From Desulfosporosinus nitroreducens (GTDB lineage: Bacteria > Bacillota > Desulfitobacteriia > Desulfitobacteriales > Desulfitobacteriaceae), in assembly GCF_023897015.1 (NCBI RefSeq), contig NZ_JAMHFY010000019.1, positions 35,090 through 99,089 of the forward strand: 64,000 nucleotides of DNA, in the 5' to 3' direction. The notes beneath the pieces were generated by a model. It did no database searches and was not told where the DNA came from. It saw nothing but the letters and a program-made list of their open reading frames with translations. Positions 32,285 through 39,934 of this stretch are shown here, one piece after another. The position numbers and the translations under genes are program-made. Within the stretch, counting starts at the first letter, position 1; each line of letters starts with the position of its first letter.

Positions 32285-34297
32285 ATGAAAATAGCTTTAG
32301 CAGGAAATCCCAATAGCGGAAAAACGACATTGTTTAATGCTATTACGGGTAAGATCGAGCATGTAGGAAACTGGGCCGGGGTTACCGTGGAGAAGAAAGA
32401 AGGGGATGTTAAGCAGAGTCTTAACCCAAGGAACGAAGACTTAATTGTGGTGGACTTACCCGGCGCATACTCCATGTCACCATACACAAGTGAAGAGTCG
32501 ATAACCAGAGACTTTGTACAAAACGAAAATCCTGATGTTATTCTAAACATAGTTGATTCTACAAATTTAAGCAGAAGTTTGTTCTTTACTACACAATTAC
32601 TTGAACTAGGGATACCTGTCGTTGTTGCACTTAATAAGAGCGATTTGACAGATAAGAAGGGCAATACAATAGATATTCCGGCATTGAGTGATGCACTTAA
32701 ATGCCCCGTTATTCAAACCATTTCGACGAAAACAGCAAATAACGGTTTGCTTGAACTGTTGAATGCTGTAATAACGCTTGGTAAGTCAAACAAAAAGCAA
32801 AATTCCCCTAATATTGGAGGGGTAAAAAAAGCTTTAACAAAAGAAGAATTTGAAAAAGTTGATAAAAAACGATATGCCTTTGTAAACAATATTGTTACGG
32901 AAGTCGAGAGAAGAAAGGTAAGCTCGGAAAAGCAAACCATGCAAGATCGGGTTGATAGGATAATCGCTCACAAATGGCTGGGGATTCCGATCTTTGCAGT
33001 AATAATCTGGCTGGTATTCTCGATCTCCCAGTCCTGGGTTGGACCACTATTTGCAGATATTTTTGTCGGGTGGATAGACTTGTTGTACGAAGGTGTAGCC
33101 TCACTACTAGGAGAAAACGTAAACCCTGTTGTTGGTGCCTTGCTTCTTGATGGTATCATTGGCGGTGTCGGTGCTGTCATTGGATTTTTACCCCTAATTA
33201 TGGTGTTGTTTTTTTGCTTAGCCCTATTGGAAGACAGCGGATATATGGCTCGTGTAGCTATTGTCTTAGATAGATTCTTTAAAAAAGTTGGATTATCAGG
33301 CAGATCTATCATACCTATGATTATTGGTACCGGTTGTGGGATACCTGGAGTTATGGCAACAAGAACCATTAAAAACGAAAGACAAAGACGCACTACTGCG
33401 ATGTTAACCCCATTTATGCCTTGTGGAGCAAAACTTCCAATAATTGCACTTTTTGCCGGTGTCTTTTTTAACGACAATAGTTGGGTTGGAACTTCAATGT
33501 ACTTCCTTGGGATTGTAGTAATAATTATAAGTGCACTAATTATTAGAAAAATTACAGGAGATTATTCAAGGTCATATTTCATAATGGAGCTTCCTGAATA
33601 TAGATGGCCAAGTATAAAGCGAGCTTCTATATCCGTGTTAATGAGAGCAAAAGGATTCATTATCAAAGCAGGTACAATTATTCTTGTTTGCAACGCTGTA
33701 GTACAAATATTACAAACGTTCGACTGGCAACTCCAAGTAGTTGCAGAGACCGCGCCGGAGACAAGTATATTGGCAAGCATTGCATCACCCTTAGCGATAT
33801 TATTTATACCGCTTGGCTTTGGCCTGTGGCAGTTTGCAGCTGCAGCAGTAACAGGATTTATCGCAAAGGAAAATGTAGTCGGAACGTTAGCTGTTTGCTT
33901 TAGCATAACGAACTTTATCGATGTCGAAGAATTAGCACTTGTTGGCGGCAGTGCAGAAGTGAGTACGATATTTGGTATTAGTGCAGTAGCCGCACTTGCT
34001 TATCTGGTATTTAATCTCTTTACACCTCCATGCTTTGCGGCGATAGGTGCCATGAGGTCTGAAATGGAATCCCCTAAGTGGCTTTGGGGTGCCGTTGGTT
34101 TCCAACTGTGTATGGGTTATGTATTGGCTTTCCTTGTATATCAGATAGGTACTTTAATAACTACTGGTACATTTGGCACAGGATTTATCGGGGGGCTAAT
34201 CGCTGTGGCTATTATAGTAGCGAGTGTTGGTTACTTTATGAGAAAAGGCAGTAAGGGCACACAAATATCTGCCGAAATGAAGTCGGTGAAAGTATGA
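32285..34297 (+). CDS. feoB: Ferrous iron transporter B
   Basis: The 670-residue Fe(II) transporter has an N-terminal G domain with G1 GNPNSGKTTLFNAITG (residues 7-22), G3 DLPGAYSM and G4 NKSD, a helical spacer region, and a C-terminal membrane part from about residue 230 with two Gate repeats (IGTGCGIPGVMATRTI near 355; the second includes FIAKENVVGT and FTPPCFAAIGAM). It is shorter than E. coli FeoB (773) because the C-terminal region is compact. A GAGGAGG ribosome site precedes the ATG. The stop overlaps a small Cys-rich gene. Confidence 0.97.
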   Translation: MKIALAGNPNSGKTTLFNAITGKIEHVGNWAGVTVEKKEGDVKQSLNPRNEDLIVVDLPGAYSMSPYTSEESITRDFVQNENPDVILNIVDSTNLSRSLFFTTQLLELGIPVVVALNKSDLTDKKGNTIDIPALSDALKCPVIQTISTKTANNGLLELLNAVITLGKSNKKQNSPNIGGVKKALTKEEFEKVDKKRYAFVNNIVTEVERRKVSSEKQTMQDRVDRIIAHKWLGIPIFAVIIWLVFSISQSWVGPLFADIFVGWIDLLYEGVASLLGENVNPVVGALLLDGIIGGVGAVIGFLPLIMVLFFCLALLEDSGYMARVAIVLDRFFKKVGLSGRSIIPMIIGTGCGIPGVMATRTIKNERQRRTTAMLTPFMPCGAKLPIIALFAGVFFNDNSWVGTSMYFLGIVVIIISALIIRKITGDYSRSYFIMELPEYRWPSIKRASISVLMRAKGFIIKAGTIILVCNAVVQILQTFDWQLQVVAETAPETSILASIASPLAILFIPLGFGLWQFAAAAVTGFIAKENVVGTLAVCFSITNFIDVEELALVGGSAEVSTIFGISAVAALAYLVFNLFTPPCFAAIGAMRSEMESPKWLWGAVGFQLCMGYVLAFLVYQIGTLITTGTFGTGFIGGLIAVAIIVASVGYFMRKGSKGTQISAEMKSVKV

Positions 34298-34443
34298 GCA
34301 CAGTTGATTTTATAGTTATCGCAATAATAGCCGCCCTCATTGCACTTGCAATATATAAAATTGTCATGGATAAGAAAAAAGGTGTAAAGTGTTCTGGATG
34401 CAGCGGGTGCTCCGGATGCTCGGATAAGCACCTACAGGAATAG
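34294..34443 (+). CDS. FeoB-associated Cys-rich membrane peptide
   Basis: A 49-residue frame starts at an ATGA overlapping the feoB stop. It has one membrane span (FIVIAIIAALIALAIYKIV) and a cytosolic tail with three GC repeats (KCSGCSGCSGCSDKH). This is the layout of FeoB-associated Cys-rich peptides, often placed where FeoC is missing. The Cys could bind iron or an Fe-S cluster. Translation coupling and the terminator 12 bases downstream confirm it ends the feo unit. Confidence 0.9.
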   Translation: MSTVDFIVIAIIAALIALAIYKIVMDKKKGVKCSGCSGCSGCSDKHLQE

Positions 34444-34454
34444 TAGCCAGCCGG

Positions 34455-34494
34455 CCTTCTCCAATATGGGTAAATTATTGGAGAAGGTTTTTTT
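34455..34494 (+). terminator. Terminator of the feo operon
   Basis: CCTTCTCCAAT (34455-34465) and ATTGGAGAAGG (34477-34487) form an 11-bp stem followed by seven T. Confidence 0.95.
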
Positions 34495-34585
34495 GTCGAT
34501 TGGAAATCAGTATTGAAAAGCTTATTCACTGCCGATAGAAATTAAGAAAAGCACAACCGTATAATGTTAAAAGGGGAGCCAATAC

Positions 34586-34894
34586 TTGCTCGATGCATTG
34601 ACAGCCATGGGATTATTTGAAAAAGCCGGGGAGCTCTATCAGAATACTGCGCTGTCTAACAAATACCTTGTAAAAGGGCGAGAACTGTTTATTGGCGAAC
34701 ATCTTATCATTTCCAACAGAACTACTGGTTTTATCGATCTTGACATTGTAAAACTCGTCAAGGAAGGTCCGAACAGCGGGTATGAGGACACGCAAGGACT
34801 CGAAGCGTATGACATGTCTGAATGGAGCATTATAATTGAAAAGGTCAATAGAATTGCCTTTTATAAAAGGCGTTTTTTTAGACTACTAAGTTAG
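34586..34894 (+). pseudogene. Remnant of a methyltransferase dimerisation domain
   Basis: LDALTAMGLFEKAGELYQNT, then SNKYLVKGRELFIGEHL, match the winged-helix dimerisation domain of O-methyltransferase-like SAM enzymes. The first 50-60 family residues and the whole catalytic Rossmann domain are absent, and the end of the frame runs into a terminator. A TTG start with AAGGGGAG eight bases before it could still allow expression of about 100 residues, but I regard it as gene debris. Confidence 0.6.
34856..34879 (+). terminator. Strong terminator at the end of the methyltransferase remnant
   Basis: GCCTTTT-AT-AAAAGGC, a seven-bp stem with a minimal two-base centre, is followed by G and seven T. 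Confidence 0.88.
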
Positions 34895-34910
34895 ATAAGA
34901 CTAACTTAGT
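34885..34910. promoter_or_regulatory. AGTTAG-N6-CTAACT repeat (fifth copy)
   Basis: Ten-base arms (ACTAAGTTAG and CTAACTTAGT) around ATAAGA lie just after the terminator and upstream of a Fur-like box, in a region that contains promoters for the small genes downstream. Confidence 0.7.
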
Positions 34911-34968
34911 TAAGCGCAAAATTGGAGGAGTAGGCTTATTATACTACTCAACTAGCAAAGAAAATAAA

Positions 34969-34983
34969 TGATAACAATTATCA
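34969..34983 (+). promoter_or_regulatory. Fur box
   Basis: TGATAACAATTATCA agrees with the Fur consensus at 13 of 14 positions and is set in a wider palindrome (AAATGATAA...TTATCATTT). TTATCA followed after 18 bases by TATAGT is a possible promoter overlapping it. Confidence 0.7.
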
Positions 34984-35004
34984 TTTACATTACGCAGTAA
35001 ATAT

Positions 35005-35090
35005 AGTAAAATTAAGAGTAACAACAATATAGGGTCATGCATTTGCTTCGTACCATGCAATTAAAAGGCTCTTTGAACGGCCTTTTATCA
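35005..35090 (+). ncRNA. Possible Fur-controlled small RNA or untranslated leader
   Basis: Between the Fur box/promoter at 34969-35010 and the next Fur box at 35185 there is no plausible reading frame. A hairpin AAAAGGC / GCCTTTT (35063-35069 and 35080-35086) ending in TTTT could stop a transcript of about 80 bases. The arrangement, Fur box, promoter, non-coding stretch, terminator-like hairpin, is that of iron-responsive small RNAs; no sequence likeness to a known one is claimed. Confidence 0.3.
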
Positions 35091-35184
35091 AGAGAGTAAT
35101 GGAGGTACATAACCGAATCATAGGCAAGAGCTCAGTCTTGGGAAACAAAGACAAATTAATAGCAGGAATTTTTTTGCGCTTAGT

Positions 35185-35199
35185 TGATAATGGTTATCA
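35185..35199 (+). promoter_or_regulatory. Fur box before the 85-residue gene
   Basis: TGATAATGGTTATCA matches the Fur consensus at 13 of 14 positions; TTGATAA-TGG-TTATCAA is a perfect palindrome. TTGATA may itself be the -35 element. It ends 40 bases before the start of the following gene. Confidence 0.72.
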
Positions 35200-35238
35200 A
35201 ATAAAACATGATTAAATGATAAGAAAGGGCGGTTGTTA

Positions 35239-35496
35239 ATGAAAGAGTCAGTCAAAGATTATTGGAGCGACACATGCAATAGAAAAGCAATGGCAGAGGC
35301 TGCAAACAAACAAGTCAGGGAGGCATATGCTAATGCGCGGATAAAAGAGGTAGGTCAAGCTAAAAAGAAAGATGATTTAAAGGTGACTGGTGCAGATAAA
35401 CCGTTTGTTTTGATTTCATCTGATGACTTCTGGGGCGACGGGCAGTGGCTTAGATATTGGGAGGAAAGAATGAAAGCTTTTGATTTAGAACTGTAG
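35239..35496 (+). CDS. Small protein of unknown function, probably iron-regulated
   Basis: The 85-residue soluble product has a charged helical first half (SVKDYWSDTCNRKAMAEAAN) and a compact end FWGDGQWLRYWEERMKAFDL with several aromatic residues. One Cys only, no span. The ATG has AAAGGGCGG upstream; a TTG six bases earlier is less likely. No family recognised. A near-perfect Fur box in front argues that it is made under iron limitation. Confidence 0.65.
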   Translation: MKESVKDYWSDTCNRKAMAEAANKQVREAYANARIKEVGQAKKKDDLKVTGADKPFVLISSDDFWGDGQWLRYWEERMKAFDLEL

Positions 35497-35607
35497 CCAA
35501 ATTAAAAATGGAGCAAAAGGATGCCTACTAAACAGTTATTGGAATGTAACCAGAACAAATAGATTTTTGCACTTCAATAGTAGTATCTTAACTAAGACAA
35601 TAAAAGA

Positions 35608-35862
35608 GTGAAAGAGGGCGTGAATGTCTTGACAGCTTTAATAATGGATAACGGTGTTAAGTTTACTCAAATTACAGATTTCAAATTAGTTGATATGTTT
35701 ATTAAAAGTTTACTAAGTTTAGTAGAACGAATGGGTATCAAAGGAACTGTCATAGTTGACTTTTCTCAAGTAAGTGTGAATAGGGAATCTGTTGAAAGAT
35801 CTATTCGTGGCAGTAAGCTAAATTGTGATGGTAATCTGCCTTGCTTAATCACCAGATATTAA
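35608..35862 (+). CDS. Hypothetical small protein
   Basis: The 84-residue frame (MKEGVNVLTALIMDNGVKFT...) could fold as a small alpha/beta domain; the stretch GIKGTVIVDFSQVSVNRESV resembles strand-loop-helix of many unrelated folds. The start is uncertain: GTG 35608, GTG 35620 or TTG 35629, with only AAGAGGG as ribosome site. Two Cys near the end. No family recognised. It may be co-transcribed with the previous gene. Confidence 0.45.
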   Translation: MKEGVNVLTALIMDNGVKFTQITDFKLVDMFIKSLLSLVERMGIKGTVIVDFSQVSVNRESVERSIRGSKLNCDGNLPCLITRY

Positions 35863-35962
35863 TGTTAGGTCCAACAACTTGATATTTAGCACAATTTGAT
35901 TCAAATGATGTTGCAGATTATGAAAGGAGATAGAAAGATGAATTCTCCTCACAATTGATCGA

Positions 35963-35996
35963 AAAGAAATCCTATCACAAAAGGATTTCTTTTTTT
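35963..35996 (+). terminator. Terminator
   Basis: AAAGAAATCCT and AGGATTTCTTT form an 11-bp stem followed by a T-run, closing the small-gene region. It comes immediately after a 6-12-codon frame with a perfect ribosome site (35920-35958). Confidence 0.88.
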
Positions 35997-36042
35997 AGTT
36001 CTCAAGTGTACTTGATAAATCAAAGTAAATAGCATATACTAA

Positions 36043-36062
36043 AAACAGACTAAGGTCGGTTT
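36043..36062 (+). promoter_or_regulatory. Probable operator of the first TetR-type gene
   Basis: AAACAGAC-TAAG-GTCGGTTT is an inverted repeat with seven of eight pairs, 18 bases before the TetR start and just after a possible -10 (CATATACT). Placement suits autorepression. Confidence 0.5.
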
Positions 36063-36079
36063 ATGGAGGTACAAAAGAA

Positions 36080-36703
36080 ATGGTCAAAACAGCAATCAAA
36101 TATAAGTCTAAAAAAAATGAGCTTGTTGAGATCGCAGAAAAATTATTCTTAGAAAAAGGATATGAAGAAACAAGTATTGAGGATATTTTAAAAGCTTCTG
36201 GACTTTCAAAGGGCGGCTTTTATCATTACTTTAAATCAAAAGAAGAAGTGTTGGCGGAAAGTATCAATAATTTTGCAGAAAGTTTACTCAAAGAGCTTGA
36301 GCCCATCATTGAGGACCAAGGACTTAATGCTTTGGAAAAACTAAACCGGTTTATGGAAAAAAAGATAGCTTTCCAGAAGCCCAGAAAAGAACTAATAAAA
36401 TACCTATTTATGGTAATGAAATCAGATTTTTCGTTCTATAAATATTGTCTAATAATCGCACAAAAGTATGTTGATCCATTTACCCGAATTATTGAGCAAG
36501 GGGCTAAAGAAGGTATTTTCAAGGTTGAATTTCCTCGGGAAACTGCAGATATCTTGTTAAGAGCTGTGACCTCTGTCCCACAAAGTATATCCTTCAGAGA
36601 ATATATCGAGGACAAAACCAAATCATTAAAGTATAAAGCTTCAATGGAAGCGATAATAGCTAGGGCTCTCGGTATAGACTGCAAGGAAATACGAATATTT
36701 TGA
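36080..36703 (+). CDS. TetR/AcrR-family transcriptional regulator
   Basis: The 207-residue protein has the TetR helix-turn-helix at residues 15-58 (AEKLFLEKGYEETSIEDILK, then SKGGFYHYFKSKEEVLAE). The rest is the helical ligand domain. It lies 41 bases before the PEP-synthase-like gene on the same strand, so it probably controls it together with itself. A GGAGG stands 12 bases before the ATG. The ligand is unknown. Confidence 0.93.
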   Translation: MVKTAIKYKSKKNELVEIAEKLFLEKGYEETSIEDILKASGLSKGGFYHYFKSKEEVLAESINNFAESLLKELEPIIEDQGLNALEKLNRFMEKKIAFQKPRKELIKYLFMVMKSDFSFYKYCLIIAQKYVDPFTRIIEQGAKEGIFKVEFPRETADILLRAVTSVPQSISFREYIEDKTKSLKYKASMEAIIARALGIDCKEIRIF

Positions 36704-36744
36704 GGATGAATCGATGTAGATAATAAGTTAAGGAGGTGGCTCTT

Positions 36745-39105
36745 ATGGCAAATATGGTGAAAAATTTCAAAGAATTGACACCTGAGCTTCAAGCCTTGGC
36801 AGGCGGAAAAGGCTGCATGCTAGCCAGAATGTATAAGAAGGGCTATCCTGTGCCGGAGGGTTTTGTTGTTTTACCATCAGCATTCCAGGAGGAAAAGCTA
36901 AATAATGGAGCATGGAACGAGATCCGAGCTTCCTTGGATGCAGTAAGAAAGAATAACATAGAAGCGCTTTTTGCAGTAAGGTCATCTGCCTTAAGTGAAG
37001 ATTCCGTTCAAGCATCTTTTGCAGGTGAGTTTGAAACGGTTCTCAATGTAGAAACGGATAAGGAGATACAAGAAGCGATATATACGGTTTTCAGATCTAG
37101 AGAGTCTGAGAGAGTAAGGGCATACAGCTCTGTTCAAGGGATAGAACAGGCACATCAGATCGCCGTGGTAGTTCAGTTGATGGTAAAGTCTGAACTTTCC
37201 GGGGTTTTATTTACTGCTGATCCTATAACAGGCAGTTACACAAGTATGATAGGTAATTATGTCCATGGATTGGGGGAACAGCTCGTATCTGGGGAAGCCA
37301 ATGCTTATGAATTCAAATTGATTAGACCAAAAGGGAAATATGACGGTCCAGATGCGTTTCAGAAATATGCCTCAAAGCTTTATCAGTATGCAGCAAGGCT
37401 CGAGAAAGAACTGAATAGTCCTCAGGATATTGAGTGGGCTGTGGCCGATGGGAAACTATACTTGTTGCAAGCGAGACCTATCACCACATTGACAGGGGGT
37501 AATTTGGACACCTATGAAATGAATTATTCCTTTATGGGAGATGAACTTTGGATCAATACCAATGTGGCGGAGGCAATACCTGATGTTTATTCTCCATTTA
37601 CCTGGAGTATTGGAAGACAATTGGATGAGTCTCTTAATTTTATTCCCGGATACTATATATTTTCAGGCAATATCTGCGGAAGACCCTATATGAACATCAG
37701 CAGAAGGGTATCAATGATAACGTCTATGCTTGGCAAGTATTCTAAAGGTGCATTAAAGCTAATCACCGATATGTATGGAGAATTACCTGATGGTATGAGC
37801 ATGCCACTTCGCCCATTTTCACGGTTAGAGGTGCTTAAAGTAATGTTGCCAGTTGTGGTAAGCGCATCAAAAAGTACACTGGAAGCTTCTAAAAATTTGT
37901 CCCAATCCCTTAAGCAGACACCTGAACGATGCAGTAAGTTGAGGGAAGGTATTACAAGAGTAAAGACAAAGGAAGACCTATTGTCTTTATGGAAGGAAGA
38001 GCTCCAGCCCTATTTCCTAAAAGCATGGTCACGTGCTGGGGCTTCTGCTCTTAAAATGACGAATATCACTACATTGGATAAAAAGCTTACAGAATTAGTA
38101 GGAACAGAAGACTCTAACATCATTCTTTCCAATCTGAGGGGAAACTCTGAGTTGGCAAGCCTCGGGCCGGTTATAGGCATTTCCAAGGTCATTAAGGGAC
38201 AAATGAGCAGGGAGGAATACTTGAGGAACTATGGCCATCGGGGAGCACATGAGTATGAAATGTCGATACCCGATCCCATGGAGGATACAGAGTGGCTGGA
38301 AAAACAGATTGAGGAATCTATTAGGTCGAATATAGATGTTGAGGGACTTCTAAAGAAGCAGCATACGCAATATGAAGCTGCTAAGATGAGATTTGAGGAA
38401 AATTATCCCAATAAAGTGAGGTGGCTTGAGAAACAACTTAAAAAAGCTTCCGAAGGCGCTCGTCTCAGAGAAGAAGGACGTTCAGAGTTTGTTAGGATAT
38501 TTAGGGTAGTTCGTGCTTTCGCTCTTAAGGCAGGAGAACTTACGGGTATAGGGAATGATATATTTTTCCTCTATATTGATGAAGTGGAAGATCTGCTTTC
38601 TGGAAGAGCTTCGAAAGTTACCCATATTCCCGCGAGAAAAGTAAATTTCGAGAAATATAAAGTAATGCCGCCCTTTCCGTCCATTATACGAGGACGCTTT
38701 AACCCTATTGAATGGGCGAAGGATCCCAATCGAAGAATGGACTATTATGACGCTTCAATGCCAATTGTCAGTGCAGATAATTCCAAAACCCTTTCAGGGT
38801 ATGCTGGAGCAGCCGGCAGAATAGAAGGAATTGTACGCATCTTATTTAATTCAGAAGAGGGGGATAAGCTTTTACCGGGTGAAATACTCGTTGCAGTAAC
38901 CACAAATATAGGGTGGACACCTCTTTTCCCTAAAGCCGCAGCAATTATTACAGATATCGGGGCACCGCTGTCCCATGCTGCTATTGTCGCCAGAGAACTA
39001 GGTATTCCTGCAGTAGTAGGATGCGGCAACGCCACTACAAGGCTTAAGACCGGAGACCGGGTTATCGTTGACGGCGGGCATGGAGTTGTGCATATCTTAG
39101 ATTAA
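36745..39105 (+). CDS. PEP synthase / rifampicin-phosphotransferase-like enzyme
   Basis: The 786-residue protein has an N-terminal ATP-grasp domain of the pyruvate phosphate dikinase type (GGKGCMLARMYKKGYPVPEG; AVRSSALSEDSVQASFAGEF; GVLFTADPIT; DIEWAVADGKLYLLQARPI), a helical middle domain and a C-terminal swivelling His domain with GAPLSHAAIVARELGIPAVV, whose His carries the phosphate. A PEP-binding TIM barrel is absent. This ATP-grasp / middle / His layout is that of rifampicin phosphotransferases and related antibiotic- or metabolite-phosphorylating enzymes rather than true PEP synthase. The middle domain is too different for me to name a substrate. TetR control fits a drug- or metabolite-induced enzyme. 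AAGGAGG eight bases upstream fixes the ATG. Confidence 0.82.
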   Translation: MANMVKNFKELTPELQALAGGKGCMLARMYKKGYPVPEGFVVLPSAFQEEKLNNGAWNEIRASLDAVRKNNIEALFAVRSSALSEDSVQASFAGEFETVLNVETDKEIQEAIYTVFRSRESERVRAYSSVQGIEQAHQIAVVVQLMVKSELSGVLFTADPITGSYTSMIGNYVHGLGEQLVSGEANAYEFKLIRPKGKYDGPDAFQKYASKLYQYAARLEKELNSPQDIEWAVADGKLYLLQARPITTLTGGNLDTYEMNYSFMGDELWINTNVAEAIPDVYSPFTWSIGRQLDESLNFIPGYYIFSGNICGRPYMNISRRVSMITSMLGKYSKGALKLITDMYGELPDGMSMPLRPFSRLEVLKVMLPVVVSASKSTLEASKNLSQSLKQTPERCSKLREGITRVKTKEDLLSLWKEELQPYFLKAWSRAGASALKMTNITTLDKKLTELVGTEDSNIILSNLRGNSELASLGPVIGISKVIKGQMSREEYLRNYGHRGAHEYEMSIPDPMEDTEWLEKQIEESIRSNIDVEGLLKKQHTQYEAAKMRFEENYPNKVRWLEKQLKKASEGARLREEGRSEFVRIFRVVRAFALKAGELTGIGNDIFFLYIDEVEDLLSGRASKVTHIPARKVNFEKYKVMPPFPSIIRGRFNPIEWAKDPNRRMDYYDASMPIVSADNSKTLSGYAGAAGRIEGIVRILFNSEEGDKLLPGEILVAVTTNIGWTPLFPKAAAIITDIGAPLSHAAIVARELGIPAVVGCGNATTRLKTGDRVIVDGGHGVVHILD

Positions 39106-39155
39106 TGTCTGCTTTATTGCATGGAGTGTTATGGGGGGATATTTTTGATTTGTAT

Positions 39156-39187
39156 TGCCAGCACGTTTGGACGGGCTGGCATTTTTT
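39156..39187 (+). terminator. Terminator after the PEP-synthase-like gene
   Basis: TGCCAGC and GCTGGCA flank a 12-base loop and are followed by six T. Confidence 0.88.
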
Positions 39188-39221
39188 GTATTCGTTGGAA
39201 TTAGATTGTCAAGAGAGTTTC

Positions 39222-39272
39222 TTGACCACTCTGGTCATTTGCTATATAATAAAAATTGACCAGAGTGGTCAA
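39222..39272 (+). promoter_or_regulatory. Promoter with two TetR-type operators
   Basis: TTGACC (39222-39227), 17 bases, TATAAT (39245-39250) make a strong promoter. TGACCA-CTC-TGGTCA (39223-39237) covers the -35 and spacer, and TTGACCA-GAG-TGGTCAA (39256-39272) covers the start region. The two palindromes are the same sequence in opposite orientation, centred 34 bases apart, about three helical turns, suiting cooperative repression by the TetR protein encoded next. Confidence 0.85.
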
Positions 39273-39300
39273 TTGCCGTTGGTAGTTACAAAGAAATGAG

Positions 39301-39933
39301 GTGGTTATCATTTATTCGAAATTTAATAGTTTAAAACTGGAGAAACGAGAACGTATTATTAATGCAGCGCTTAAAGAGTTTGTCCGAAATGGGTATGAAA
39401 AGGCTTCGACAAACGAGATTATCAAAGAAGCAGAAATATCAAAAGGATCATTATTTAACTATTTTAATAGTAAAAGGGAATTGTATTTGTTCTTGCTTGA
39501 TTATGTGGTTGAGGTTATTGATAAAATCTACGCTGAAGTGGATTGGAGTGAAAGAGATCTTTTTATAAGAATGAAAGAAATAGGATTAATTAAGTTAAAA
39601 ATTATGAAGAAATATCCGCACGCATTCAATTTTCTTAAGACTGCAGCCCATGAGGATGCATCAGAAGTGAAATCTGAAGTCGCTAAAATAGGTAAGTATC
39701 TCGTTGAAAGCGGTACCGAAAGAGGGTATAAAAATATAGACTTGACAAAATTTCGTGAGGATATTGATATTCAAAAAACGATGAATATTATTGTTTGGAC
39801 GATATTAAGTTTTGCAGAGCAACAAAGGGATAAAGTGAATTCCTTTGAAGATATCGATATGGAAGTGCTTAAGGAATGGGATGGTTATTTTGACATAATG
39901 AAACGGTGTTTTTATAAGAAGGAGGAACAATAA
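39301..39933 (+). CDS. TetR-family regulator of the adjacent ABC transporter
   Basis: The 210-residue protein opens with the TetR DNA-binding domain (INAALKEFVRNGYEKASTNE, then ISKGSLFNYFNSKRELYLFL). It is two bases before the ABC ATPase gene, and two operators flank the promoter, so it surely regulates itself and the transporter. The start is unclear: GTG 39301 lies inside the best ribosome site (GAGGTGG), while relatives start with MYSKF, which would correspond to an ATT at 39310. See the finding on unusual start codons. Confidence 0.92.
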   Translation: MVIIYSKFNSLKLEKRERIINAALKEFVRNGYEKASTNEIIKEAEISKGSLFNYFNSKRELYLFLLDYVVEVIDKIYAEVDWSERDLFIRMKEIGLIKLKIMKKYPHAFNFLKTAAHEDASEVKSEVAKIGKYLVESGTERGYKNIDLTKFREDIDIQKTMNIIVWTILSFAEQQRDKVNSFEDIDMEVLKEWDGYFDIMKRCFYKKEEQ

Positions 39934-39934
39934 T

